64,000 nucleotides of DNA from Kribbella antibiotica (GTDB taxonomy: Bacteria; Actinomycetota; Actinomycetes; Propionibacteriales; Kribbellaceae), in the NCBI RefSeq assembly GCF_004349055.1, contig NZ_SMKX01000035.1, positions 1 through 64,000 on the forward strand. The letters run 5' to 3'. A program made the position numbers and the translations under genes. This document shows positions 41,674 to 49,786 of this stretch, piece by piece. How positions within the stretch are numbered: position 1 is the stretch's first letter; the number at the start of each line of letters is the position of its first letter. The notes beneath the pieces are model-generated. The model saw only the letters and a list, made by a program, of their open reading frames with translations, was not told the DNA's origin and searched no databases.

Positions 41674-42111
41674 ATGCAGCAGCCCTCGTCTCAGGCCGCT
41701 GAAGCCAAGATTCCGATCTCAGTCGCTCTGCTTGTGCGCGATGGTCTCGTGCTCCTGGTGCATCGCCATCCATCGCGTCGGTGGTATCCCGACTGCTGGA
41801 GCTTCTCCGCGGGCGGGCATGTCGAGGCAGGCGAGTTGCCTGAACAAGCCGTCGTCCGGGAATGCCGCGAAGAACTCGGGGTCCACGTCCACGACGCCGT
41901 ACCCATCCCGATGACGATCAGCGACCCGACCCTCGACGTGCACGCGTTCCTCGTCACGCGCTGGGACGGGGAACCTGTCAACGCGGCACCGGAGGAGCAT
42001 GACGATCTTCGCTGGTTCCTGCCCAGCGAGCTCCCATACTTGAAGCTGGGCCACCCGGAGAGCCTGCCGAGCATCCTCTCCCCCTTGGCCGGTCGACGGC
42101 CTGACTGGTGA
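41674..42111 (+). CDS. Nudix hydrolase
   Basis: 145 residues with a full Nudix box: GGHVEAGELPEQAVVREC followed by REELGV. PISVALLVRDGLVLLVHRHPSRRWYPDCWSFSAGG is the preceding strand pair; MutT-like nucleotide pyrophosphatase is likely. Its ATG follows the recombinase stop with no gap (TAGATG), so its translation depends on the recombinase message. It converges on a GNAT gene, 3 bp between stops. Confidence 0.91.
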   Translation: MQQPSSQAAEAKIPISVALLVRDGLVLLVHRHPSRRWYPDCWSFSAGGHVEAGELPEQAVVRECREELGVHVHDAVPIPMTISDPTLDVHAFLVTRWDGEPVNAAPEEHDDLRWFLPSELPYLKLGHPESLPSILSPLAGRRPDW

Positions 42112-42114
42112 GGT

Positions 42115-42696
42115 TCAGGCCGGTTGGACCGTACGGCGCATGACGGTGTTCTTCAGCCCTTTGGGACGGACGAAGGTGAAGCCGGCCTGCTCGTACATCG
42201 TGCGGGTGCCGTTGTAGACGAACGAGTTGCTCATCCGCTTCTCGCCGATCTCGTGCGGGTATCCCTCGACGACACCGCCGCCGTGCGCGGCAATCTGATC
42301 GAGCGCACCCGTCAGAGCGATCTTGGCGTAGCCCTGCTTGCGGTATCGCTTGTCGACGAAGATGCAGGTGATCCGGTAGTCGGGCGTGACGTCGAGCTCG
42401 GCGAGGTACTGCTTGCTGTGATGGATGTTCGGCAGCTCATCCGGCGTACCGTATTCCGCCCAGGCAATCGCCTCGTCATCAACCATCACCAGCGCCGCAT
42501 GAGCCTGTCCGGCCTCGACCAGCTGCCGCTTCAGCGCGCGATTGCCCTCGAATCCCTGACCCCGCTCAGCGCAGTCAGGGTGAAAGTAGATGCACCAGCA
42601 CCCACCGAAGATTCCGTTGTGCCGCTCCACCAGGCCGGCGAACGCATCCCAGGTGTCAGCACTCAACGGCTGAACCGAATACTCACTCGCCCCCAT
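42115..42696 (-). CDS. GNAT-family N-acetyltransferase
   Basis: 193 residues. Acetyl-CoA pyrophosphate loop is RITCIFVDKRYRKQGYAKIALTGAL; N-terminal part has HNGIFGGCWCIYFHPDCAERGQG with a Cys-rich turn and the tail is YNGTRTMYEQAGFTFVRPKG. This variant (WCxxF...) is common in actinobacteria and acts on unknown substrates. ATG 42696 is preceded by TACGAT with 7 nt spacing (leaderless). Confidence 0.88.
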   Translation of the reverse strand: MGASEYSVQPLSADTWDAFAGLVERHNGIFGGCWCIYFHPDCAERGQGFEGNRALKRQLVEAGQAHAALVMVDDEAIAWAEYGTPDELPNIHHSKQYLAELDVTPDYRITCIFVDKRYRKQGYAKIALTGALDQIAAHGGGVVEGYPHEIGEKRMSNSFVYNGTRTMYEQAGFTFVRPKGLKNTVMRRTVQPA

Positions 42697-42703
42697 GGCG
42701 CCG

Positions 42704-42709
42704 ATCGTA
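42704..42709 (-). promoter_or_regulatory. Leaderless -10 hexamer TACGAT
   Basis: TACGAT on the minus strand, 7 nt before the ATG at 42696. Confidence 0.5.
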
Positions 42710-42801
42710 AGCCACGTTCGGGCAGGCTGGGGAGCGCTACGGACCCAAAACGTCAGGCAACACTCCCCAGCCCTCGGGCCTCCGGTTTCGTCGTCGACTG
42801 A

Positions 42802-42853
42802 ATCTTTGTGGTCTCCCAAGGCCTCTCTGCGGCAGTAGGACTCCCACAAAGAT
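42802..42853. repeat. 10-bp inverted repeat ATCTTTGTGG...CCACAAAGAT
   Basis: Perfect arms with a 32-nt loop between two divergent GNAT genes; an operator pair or a hairpin. Confidence 0.6.
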
Positions 42854-42916
42854 CGCTTCCAATCAGCGCTTGATCGAGTTGAATTCTGTTGTCTCCAGGC
42901 TCGGACGGGTGTTTCG

Positions 42917-43474
42917 ATGGCGCACATGTCGCTGCCGACTCCGACGCTACTCACCGACCGCCTCCGCCTGCGCCCCTTCGAGGATGCTGACCGAGGCGAC
43001 CTCTTCGCGCTCCACAGCAACGCCGACGTACTGCGCTACTGGGACTCGCCACCGTGGACCGAGCCCGCGCGAGCTGAGCGCTTCGTCGCGGCCTGCCGGG
43101 CAATGGCCGCCGAAGGCACCGGTGCCCGGCTAGCCGTCGAGCGCGCGGCCGATGGAGTGTTCCTAGGCTGGTGCAGCCTGACTGAGTGGAACCCGGACTT
43201 TCGCAGCGCATCGCTGGGCTACTGCTACAACGCTGCCGCCTGGGGCAACGGCTATGCAACCGAAGCTGCGCGCGCCCTCCTCGGATGGGCCTACGGCACG
43301 CTCGACCTCAACCGGGTCCAAGCCGAGGCTGACACCCGCAACGCACCCTCGGCCCGCGTCCTCCAAAAACTCGGCTTCCTCCTCGAAGGCACCCTGCGCG
43401 AAGACTGCATCGTGAACGGCGACGTCTCCGACTCCTGGGTCTACGGCCTGCTCAGGCGAGACTGGAAACCCTGA
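42917..43474 (+). CDS. RimJ/RimL-type GNAT acetyltransferase
   Basis: 185 residues. LLTDRLRLRPFEDADRGDLFALHSNADVLRYWDSPPW is the typical RimJ/RimL opening; SLGYCYNAAAWGNGYATEAARALLGWAYGTLDLNRVQAEADTRNAPSARVLQKLGFLLEGTLRE gives the acetyl-CoA loop and C-terminal beta-bulge. Probably acetylates an N-terminus or a small amine. Followed 1 bp later by another GNAT on the same strand. Confidence 0.92.
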   Translation: MAHMSLPTPTLLTDRLRLRPFEDADRGDLFALHSNADVLRYWDSPPWTEPARAERFVAACRAMAAEGTGARLAVERAADGVFLGWCSLTEWNPDFRSASLGYCYNAAAWGNGYATEAARALLGWAYGTLDLNRVQAEADTRNAPSARVLQKLGFLLEGTLREDCIVNGDVSDSWVYGLLRRDWKP

Positions 43475-43475
43475 C

Positions 43476-44051
43476 GTGGACATCGACGTCGTCACGCCAG
43501 ATCGCTGGCCCGATCTCGTGCAGCTGTTCGAACGCCCCGGCCCGCGAGGCGGCGTACCGGTTCCTGGTCATTGCTGGTGCATGTTGTGGCGCGACAAGCT
43601 CGACACAAGAGCCGACCGCAAAGCCGGCCTGAAATCCGTCGTTGACGAGGGCCGCTCCCCCGGACTCATCGCGTACGTAGACGGCCAGCCCGCCGGCTGG
43701 GTCGCCGTCGCACCGCGCGAAGACCACGACCGGCTCCAACGCTCCCGCAACTACGGCCCCGAACCGGACGACGACAACGTCTACGCCGTCACCTGCCTCT
43801 ACGTCGACCGTGCCCTCCGTGGTACCGGCGTCGCCAGCGCGCTCCTGGACGCAGCAATCGACTACGCGCGATCAGCGGGCGCCACAGCGCTCGAGGCGTT
43901 CCCCAAAACGGACATCGCGCCCCACGCCCAAGCGAACCGTCGAGCCGTCGAGCCGAAGAGAACGACAGCTGGATGGGCCGCCGCCCGTCGTACGAGTCCA
44001 GAGGATTCGTCGCCATCCGCAACGCCGGCGCAAGAACCGTCATGCGCCTGA
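43476..44051 (+). CDS. GNAT acetyltransferase with frameshifted C-terminus
   Basis: 191 residues as read. The acetyltransferase core is intact (HCWCMLWRDK, VAVAPREDHDRL, AVTCLYVDRALRGTGVASALLDAAIDYARSAGATALEAFPK). After DIAPHAQANRRA the frame becomes Ser/Thr/Arg-rich nonsense. In the -1 frame the family's tail continues (EENDSWMGRRPSYESRGFVAIRNAGARTVMRLTF) to a TAA at 44071. The shift coincides with an 8-bp tandem duplication GTCGAGCC at 43939-43954; removing one copy restores the frame. So it is either a recent mutation, slipped-strand switching, or a sequencing error. Confidence 0.85.
   Translation: MDIDVVTPDRWPDLVQLFERPGPRGGVPVPGHCWCMLWRDKLDTRADRKAGLKSVVDEGRSPGLIAYVDGQPAGWVAVAPREDHDRLQRSRNYGPEPDDDNVYAVTCLYVDRALRGTGVASALLDAAIDYARSAGATALEAFPKTDIAPHAQANRRAVEPKRTTAGWAAARRTSPEDSSPSATPAQEPSCA
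43939..43954 (+). repeat. 8-bp tandem duplication causing the frameshift
   Basis: GTCGAGCC twice in a row (43939-43946, 43947-43954). Eight bases shift the frame by two; deleting one unit joins ANRRA to EENDSWMG in frame. Confidence 0.85.
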
Positions 44052-44237
44052 CTTTCGATTCCCCCACCTAAAGGCTGTCCGCGTACGGCCAGTCGGCGTC
44101 GGCTGTGGGAGCTTGCCGCCGGTAAACGATGCACGACGGCACACTTCTTACACTCGCCGACCGGGTAGCCGGGCAGCGCACGTTTTGTCGGCGGGGCCTG
44201 CGAGGGTGTTGGGAACTTCGAGGGTTTGGGGACTGCG

Positions 44238-44681
44238 ATGGGTGTTTCGTATCAGTTGGTGGTCGATTGCCGGTCACCTGGGTCGTTGGCGCAGTTCTGG
44301 GCCGGGGCTTTGCATTACGTGCTTGCGCCGGCGCCGGACGGGTTTGCGTCCTGGGACGACTTCTACCGGTCGATCGGGGTGCCTGAGGATGAGCTCGGGG
44401 GTGGTGTGGACAGCATCGTGGACCCTGCGGGTGGAGGTCCGCGGATCTGGTTCCAGGTGGTTCCTGAGGAGAAGTCGATCAAGAACCGGATGCATATCGA
44501 TGTGAGTGCGGGTGGCGGCCGTGGGCTGCCCCTTGATGTACGGCGGGAGCGTGTCGAGGCAGAGGCCGAGAGGTTGGTGGCTCTTGGCGCTACCCGGCTG
44601 GCGACTCTTGCCAACGAAGGGCTGGACCACTACGCCGTCGCGATGACGGATCCGGAGGGCAACGAGTTCGATATCAACTAG
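44238..44681 (+). CDS. VOC-family protein
   Basis: 147 residues. GVSYQLVVDCRSPGSLAQFWAGALHYVL opens the first module and YAVAMTDPEGNEFDIN is the end signature of actinobacterial glyoxalase-like PF18029 proteins; RMHIDVSAGGG gives a metal-ligand His. ATG 44238 used (a TTG at 44226 would add four residues). Monomer or domain-swapped dimer, role unknown. The 166-nt gap before it holds no further gene. Confidence 0.89.
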   Translation: MGVSYQLVVDCRSPGSLAQFWAGALHYVLAPAPDGFASWDDFYRSIGVPEDELGGGVDSIVDPAGGGPRIWFQVVPEEKSIKNRMHIDVSAGGGRGLPLDVRRERVEAEAERLVALGATRLATLANEGLDHYAVAMTDPEGNEFDIN

Positions 44682-44785
44682 AGCGTCAGGTTCCTGTCAG
44701 AGTCCGGAGTTGGACGTTGGGAAGCGTGCTTTGTGGTGTCGTGGATCGGTAGCGTCCGTGGCGAATCCACCTGAGGAGCTGACGT

Positions 44786-46756
44786 ATGACGCCGCCCATC
44801 AGCCGTCGCACATTCACTGCAGGACTCGCCGCCGGAGTCGTCGCAGGCAGCCTGCCGCAGACTGCCTGGGCAGCCAGCCGTGCTGAGGTTGCACCGCCTG
44901 AGTTTGCCGAGACGGTCTTGTGGGACAACACCGTTGATCCGTTGGCCAACTACCACGTCCACGCCCTCGCCGTACTGCCGGATGACACGATTCTGGCTTG
45001 CACTGAGGGCAGGCATGAGGTGTGTGATGCCGGTCCGCATGACCTGCTGATCCGCCGCAGCATTGATGGCGGCCGGAGTTGGGCGCCGTCCGTTGCTGTC
45101 GTCCCTTCGGTCAATGGGCAGAGTTGGGCCAACCCGGCGTTCGTGGTCGACAACAGCACGGGCGAGGTGTTCTTGTTCCATGGGCTGTGCGTGCGGCTGC
45201 CTCAGAACACCAGTTGCTCGTCCGACTCCAGCACCGTCCACGTGATCTCCAGTACGGACAGCGGCGCGACCTGGGGTGAGGCGCGCAACCTGACCGCGCT
45301 GTTCGATCACTTCCCGCACAACTGGGCGATGCACGGCCCTGGTCCGGGACACGGGATCCAGCTCACGTCCGGCCGGTTGCTGCTCACTGTCGGGCATCGG
45401 ACGATCATTACCGGCGTACCGGCTGCTGAACGCCGGTACGGCGTCTCGTCGATCTACAGCGATGATCACGGGCGCACGTGGCGTTCAGGTGGTGAGGTGC
45501 CGCTGGGGCCTGGCCTGCCGCACATGGGCGAGGCGCGATTGGTGGAACGCGCTGACGGCAGTGTCATCCTCAACAGCCGGCCTGGCTCAGGAAACGACTG
45601 GCCGCGCGGCGTGGCGATCAGTACAGACGGCGGACTGAGCTGGTCGCGTCCTACACTCGACTTCGGGGCCGGCCTGTTCAACGGCGTCGACACGGGCTTC
45701 ATCCGCTACACCGACGACCGGGTCCTCTTCAGTCGGCCGGACGCACCGATGCGACGGAATATGACCGTGTCGGTCAGCTATGACGAGGGCGACTCGTTCC
45801 GCTACAGCCGCGTGGTCCACTCGGGCCGCAGCTACTACTCGGACCTGGGCCGGCTGTCCGACGGAACGATCGTGCTGCTCTACGGCCGCGACGGCGATCT
45901 CGACGGCTTCCCGCGCAGTGTCGCAGTCGCTCGCTTCAACCTGGAGTGGCTCACCCAGGGCCGCGACTCCTTGGCCACCGGCCCCGCACTCACCACACAG
46001 ACCTTTCCGCTCGGTCCCCCGCCGACCGACACCATCGAGTACCCCTTCACCGTCAGCCGTGACGACCAGTACGAGCTATGGCTCCGCTACTACCGCACAT
46101 CCGACGGCGCTCTGGTCACGGTCGCTATTGACGGTCAGGCCCCGCGTACGGCGGCCGTCGACCTCACCTCATTCCGCGGCGACGGCCATGACGTCGTACT
46201 GATCGATACGCGGCGGCTGACAGTTGGGCGCCACACGCTGCGCATGACACTCGCCGGCGCTGGCCGAGGCAGTGGCAAGGCGATGTCCTTCGAGCACCTC
46301 TCGCTGGTCACTGCACCGGCGAAGCCGGACGTCAGGGAGGAGATCACCGTGGACAACGACGGCCTCGGGTTCGAGGTGGTCGGCGACTGGAACAGTGCGC
46401 GCAGCATCGCCGGGTACTACGGCTTCAACTACCTCACGCACCCGAAAGGTACCGGCGCCAACCTCGTGCGGTTCCGCCCCGCCCTGCCGGGTGACGGTCG
46501 CTACGAGGTGCTGGTCTCCTACACAGCCGACCCCAACCGCGCGAGCAACGCGAAGTACGCCGTACATCACGCCACCGGTACGACGACTGTCACCGTCAAC
46601 CAGCGTCTGCGTGCCACGCCCGACGACCGCACTGGCGAATGGAAGTCTCTGGGCGTGTTCACCTTCAAGGCCGGGATCGCTGGTTATGTCCAGCTCACCG
46701 ATGCGGCTGACGGGTTCGTGATCGCTGACGCAGTTCGATTCCGCCGCCAGCCCTAG
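44786..46756 (+). CDS. Tat-exported sialidase-like (BNR) protein with golvesin-type C-terminal domain
   Basis: 656 residues. Twin-arginine signal SRRTFTAGLAAGVVAGSLPQTAWA. Six-bladed sialidase propeller with Asp boxes SIDGGRSW, STDSGATW, SDDHGRTW, STDGGLSW and SYDEGDSF; Arg in GEARLVERADGSV and the Glu/Arg-rich sites are compatible with glycosidase activity. Residues ~395-525 form a beta-sandwich. The last ~130 residues (VDNDGLGFEVVGDWNSARS...VRFRPALPGDGRYEVLVSYTADPNRASNAKY...VIADAVRFRRQ) match the golvesin/xanthan-lyase CBM-like domain. An extracellular glycan-active enzyme is likely. Confidence 0.88.
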   Translation: MTPPISRRTFTAGLAAGVVAGSLPQTAWAASRAEVAPPEFAETVLWDNTVDPLANYHVHALAVLPDDTILACTEGRHEVCDAGPHDLLIRRSIDGGRSWAPSVAVVPSVNGQSWANPAFVVDNSTGEVFLFHGLCVRLPQNTSCSSDSSTVHVISSTDSGATWGEARNLTALFDHFPHNWAMHGPGPGHGIQLTSGRLLLTVGHRTIITGVPAAERRYGVSSIYSDDHGRTWRSGGEVPLGPGLPHMGEARLVERADGSVILNSRPGSGNDWPRGVAISTDGGLSWSRPTLDFGAGLFNGVDTGFIRYTDDRVLFSRPDAPMRRNMTVSVSYDEGDSFRYSRVVHSGRSYYSDLGRLSDGTIVLLYGRDGDLDGFPRSVAVARFNLEWLTQGRDSLATGPALTTQTFPLGPPPTDTIEYPFTVSRDDQYELWLRYYRTSDGALVTVAIDGQAPRTAAVDLTSFRGDGHDVVLIDTRRLTVGRHTLRMTLAGAGRGSGKAMSFEHLSLVTAPAKPDVREEITVDNDGLGFEVVGDWNSARSIAGYYGFNYLTHPKGTGANLVRFRPALPGDGRYEVLVSYTADPNRASNAKYAVHHATGTTTVTVNQRLRATPDDRTGEWKSLGVFTFKAGIAGYVQLTDAADGFVIADAVRFRRQP

Positions 46757-46844
46757 GTAAACCCGCCGTCACCTCTGGTGATCGGGCGGTCACAAACCCT
46801 ACCCTTACTGAACGGTAGTGCATCTTTGTGAGGGAGATGACTGG

Positions 46845-48623
46845 ATGGGTGACGAAAGCGTGAGCCGCCGCAGCGTGTTGGCAGCAGGCGGGGTGGTCGC
46901 CGGTACGGCGCTCGCTGGCTTCGGGCCGCGACAAGCGTCGGCCGCGCCGCAGGCTGATGCGGATGTGATCGTGGTGGGCGGCGGGCTGGCGGGGCTGGTT
47001 GCTACGTCGGAGCTGGTGGCGGCCGGGCGGAAGGTGATTCTGCTCGATCAAGAGCCGGCAGCCAGCCTTGGTGGGCAAGCGTTCTGGTCGCTGGGCGGTC
47101 TGTTTCTCATCAACTCTCCCGAGCAGCGGCTCGGCGGGATCCGGGACTCGATCGATCTCGCCCGCAACGACTGGTTCAGTACGGCGGGCTTCGACCGTGG
47201 TGTCGACGATCCACTCGGCCAGGACTACTGGGGATCGCGGTGGGCCGAGGCGTACCTGCAGTTCGCGGCCGGCGAGAAGCGTTCGTGGCTGGCCAGTCTC
47301 GGGCTGACCTGGGTGCCGATTGTCGGCTGGGCCGAGCGTGGTGGGCAGCTGGCTGACGGTCCCGGCAACTCGGTCCCCCGCTTCCACCTGACGTTGGGGA
47401 CTGGGCCTGGCGTCATGGAGCCGTTCGAGAAGAAGGTTCGGGCTGCGGCGGCCGAGGGCAAGGTGACATTCCGGTTCCGGCATCAGGTCGACGGGCTCAC
47501 CACCACGAACGGCGTCGTCAACGGCGTACAGGGCAGTGTCTTGGAGGCGAGCAGTGCGGCGCGCGGTACGCCTAGTTCACGGGTGAAGGTCGGCGACTTC
47601 GAGCTGCATGCGCCGATGGTGATCGTCACGTCCGGCGGTATCGGCGGCAACCTGGATCTGGTGCGCGCCAACTGGCCGGCGCGACTCGGTACGCCGCCAG
47701 CCCGGCTCATTACCGGCGTACCGGCTCATGTTGACGGTCGCATGCTCGCCATCAGCGGCCGCGCCGGGGCGCGCGTGGTCAACCCGGATCGGATGTGGCA
47801 TTACACGGAAGGGATGGTGAACCACAGCCCGATCTGGCCCGGTCACGGCATCCGTGTGCTGGCGGCGCCGTCGTCACTGTGGTTCGACGCGAGCGGTCGC
47901 CGCTTCGCCAACCCTGGTGTGCCCAGCTACGACACGCTCGGCACGCTGGAGCTCATCGGGCAGTCCGGTCACGGCTACTCGTGGTTCGTGCTCAACAAGA
48001 AGATCATCGACAAGGAGTTCGTGCTGTCGGGCTCGGAGCAGAACCCGGAGCTGACCCGCAAGGACCTGGTCGCGTATCTGGCGATGAGATTGCTGACCAG
48101 TACGCCGCCGCCGGTGAAGGCGTTCATGGATCGCGGCGAGGATTTCGTCATCGCCAATACGCTGCCGGAGTTGGTGACCGGCATGAACCAGCTCACCGGG
48201 ACCAACCTGATCAACTACGACGCCCTGCGCCGTCAGATCGTCGTACGGGATCAGCAGGTCGACAACCCGTTCACCAAGGACGGCCAGGTGATGGGGATCC
48301 GCAACTCGCTCGCCTACAGCGGCGACAGCCTTGCCCGTACGGCGTCCCTGCACAAGATCCTCGACCCGTCCGCCGGGCCGCTGATCGCCATCCGTATGAA
48401 CGTCCTCACCCGCAAAACTCTCGGCGGCCTCCAGACCGACCTGTCCGGAAGGGTGCTCAACGCATCCGGCCAACCCATCCCCGGCCTCTACGCAGCAGGC
48501 GAGGTCGCGGGCTTCGGCGGCGGTGGCGTGCACGGCTACCGGGCCCTCGAAGGCACCTTCCTCGGCGGCTGCCTCTTCACCGGCCGCCAAACCGGGCGAG
48601 CCGCTGCGGCGGAGAGCGCCTGA
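46845..48623 (+). CDS. Tat-exported FAD-dependent dehydrogenase (KstD/fumarate-reductase-like)
   Basis: 592 residues. Twin-arginine signal SRRSVLAAGGVVAGTALAG with cleavage near QASAAP. FAD motif DVIVVGGGLAGLVATSELVAAGRKVILLDQEP (GxGxxG plus acidic). FAD_binding_2 family; C-terminal GLYAAGEVAGFGGGGVHGYRALEGTFLGGCLFTGR closes the FAD site. Similar exported flavoproteins act as steroid- or fumarate-type dehydrogenases or urocanate reductases. ATG 46845 has AGGGAG ~8 nt upstream. Second Tat substrate in a row after the sialidase-like gene. Confidence 0.9.
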   Translation: MGDESVSRRSVLAAGGVVAGTALAGFGPRQASAAPQADADVIVVGGGLAGLVATSELVAAGRKVILLDQEPAASLGGQAFWSLGGLFLINSPEQRLGGIRDSIDLARNDWFSTAGFDRGVDDPLGQDYWGSRWAEAYLQFAAGEKRSWLASLGLTWVPIVGWAERGGQLADGPGNSVPRFHLTLGTGPGVMEPFEKKVRAAAAEGKVTFRFRHQVDGLTTTNGVVNGVQGSVLEASSAARGTPSSRVKVGDFELHAPMVIVTSGGIGGNLDLVRANWPARLGTPPARLITGVPAHVDGRMLAISGRAGARVVNPDRMWHYTEGMVNHSPIWPGHGIRVLAAPSSLWFDASGRRFANPGVPSYDTLGTLELIGQSGHGYSWFVLNKKIIDKEFVLSGSEQNPELTRKDLVAYLAMRLLTSTPPPVKAFMDRGEDFVIANTLPELVTGMNQLTGTNLINYDALRRQIVVRDQQVDNPFTKDGQVMGIRNSLAYSGDSLARTASLHKILDPSAGPLIAIRMNVLTRKTLGGLQTDLSGRVLNASGQPIPGLYAAGEVAGFGGGGVHGYRALEGTFLGGCLFTGRQTGRAAAAESA

Positions 48624-48638
48624 CCGTAGATTGCGTGC

Positions 48639-49277
48639 GTGGACGAGAAGCTGCGCGCAGAGGTACTCGCCAGGGCAGGCGCCGACAGTGATGCTGTCGG
48701 CGCCTTCTTGGCAACCGCTGGACCCACCGGCGTCAGCCACTCCGAGGTGCCTTGGCCCTACTCGCTCCTGGAGCAAGACGACCCACCCGAGCCCGTACGG
48801 CGTGTCCTCACCGTTGTGCACGACAACGTCGAGTGGCTGCGTGGCGTACTGGCTGAGCGAGCCTGGCCAGGGAGATCCGTGGTCGGCGAGGACGGCGTGG
48901 ATGCGTTCTGGCTGATCCTTCAGCACGCCGGATCTGGCGTGCCCACGATCGGTACGCCGGACAATCTCGCCTTCCAGGCGAGTTGCGTTCCGCTGCTACA
49001 GGACGCCGTACGGGCTGGGGAGGTGCATCCGCGGCACCTGGCTCATGTGGTGGACAACTTGTGCCTGCGATCGAACCAGCCGCCGGACTTCGCCGTACTG
49101 AATACTTCCTTCGTGCGGGAGGACGGCGAGCTGGTACTGCGGCCTGATCTCGACGCTGACGTCATCGATCAGAACCGCGCGCAGATCGGACTGCTTCCGG
49201 TCAGCGTGGACCTGGACCGGCGGCGTGCCGGTCATCCGCCGGATGCCACTGACGGCACCCGGCCCGAACCCTGGTGA
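48639..49277 (+). CDS. DUF6624 domain protein
   Basis: 212 residues. The pattern VHDNVEWLRGVLAERAWPGRSVVGEDGVDAFWLILQHAG...FQASCVPLLQDAVRAGEVHPRHLAHVVDNLCLRSNQPP is that of DUF6624 proteins, in which conserved Trp, Asp, His and Gln line a helical bundle. Function unknown. GTG start 15 nt after the flavoprotein stop; probably cotranscribed. Confidence 0.82.
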   Translation: MDEKLRAEVLARAGADSDAVGAFLATAGPTGVSHSEVPWPYSLLEQDDPPEPVRRVLTVVHDNVEWLRGVLAERAWPGRSVVGEDGVDAFWLILQHAGSGVPTIGTPDNLAFQASCVPLLQDAVRAGEVHPRHLAHVVDNLCLRSNQPPDFAVLNTSFVREDGELVLRPDLDADVIDQNRAQIGLLPVSVDLDRRRAGHPPDATDGTRPEPW

Positions 49278-49297
49278 CTACCAATCCCAGGCCCGGC

Positions 49298-49699
49298 TCA
49301 TGCAACCGCCGTGGCCTCGAGTTCGACCAGCAGGTCAGGTATCGCCAGGCGGGTCACGCCCAGCATCGTGGTGGCAGGGGCGACGCCGGCGGCGCCCAGT
49401 CGCGCGGCCAGGACGCCGTACGAGCCGAAGAGGTCGTCGACGTCGGTGGTGTAGACGTTGAGCCGGACGACGTTGGCCAGCGTCATGCCGGCCTCGGCGA
49501 GGACCGCCTCCAGGTTGTCGAGGGTCAGCGTCAGTTGCGCGGCCATGTCACCGGGGTGTTCCGGCTTGCCGTCGGCGTTCATGGCCGTCTGGCCGGCGCA
49601 GTACAGGGTCCGGGTTTCGCCGGTGATGAGCTCGCCCTGGTTGTAGCCGAGATCTCTCGACCAGGCCCACGGATTGACCGCCGTTCGTACTACTCCCAC
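49298..49699 (-). CDS. RidA-family (YjgF/YER057c/UK114) protein
   Basis: 133 residues with the RidA trimer fold: GETRTLYCAGQTAMNADGKPEHPGDMAAQLTLTLDNLEAVLAEAGMTLANVVRLNVYTTDVDDLF and VTRLAIPDLLVELEATAVA. RidA proteins hydrolyse reactive enamines/imines; this member lacks the usual Arg in the C-terminal motif I expect of true imine deaminases (read by eye). Divergent from the WYL regulator at 49787, which may control it. Confidence 0.9.
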   Translation of the reverse strand: MGVVRTAVNPWAWSRDLGYNQGELITGETRTLYCAGQTAMNADGKPEHPGDMAAQLTLTLDNLEAVLAEAGMTLANVVRLNVYTTDVDDLFGSYGVLAARLGAAGVAPATTMLGVTRLAIPDLLVELEATAVA

Positions 49700-49748
49700 A
49701 TCAGGTCCCTTCGGCTTGTTTCTCTTACTGACAAGCTTTCCAGCGAAT

Positions 49749-49767
49749 CACGACACCCTCTGTCGTG
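49749..49767. promoter_or_regulatory. Operator-like palindrome CACGACA-N5-TGTCGTG
   Basis: Perfect 7-bp arms in the RidA/WYL intergenic region, 7 nt upstream of the WYL gene's -10 hexamer; a good candidate operator for autoregulation and for RidA control. Confidence 0.65.
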
Positions 49768-49774
49768 TATGCCG

Positions 49775-49780
49775 TAGGGT
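49775..49780 (+). promoter_or_regulatory. Leaderless -10 hexamer TAGGGT
   Basis: TAGGGT, 6 nt, then the ATG at 49787. Confidence 0.6.
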
Positions 49781-49786
49781 TTTCGC

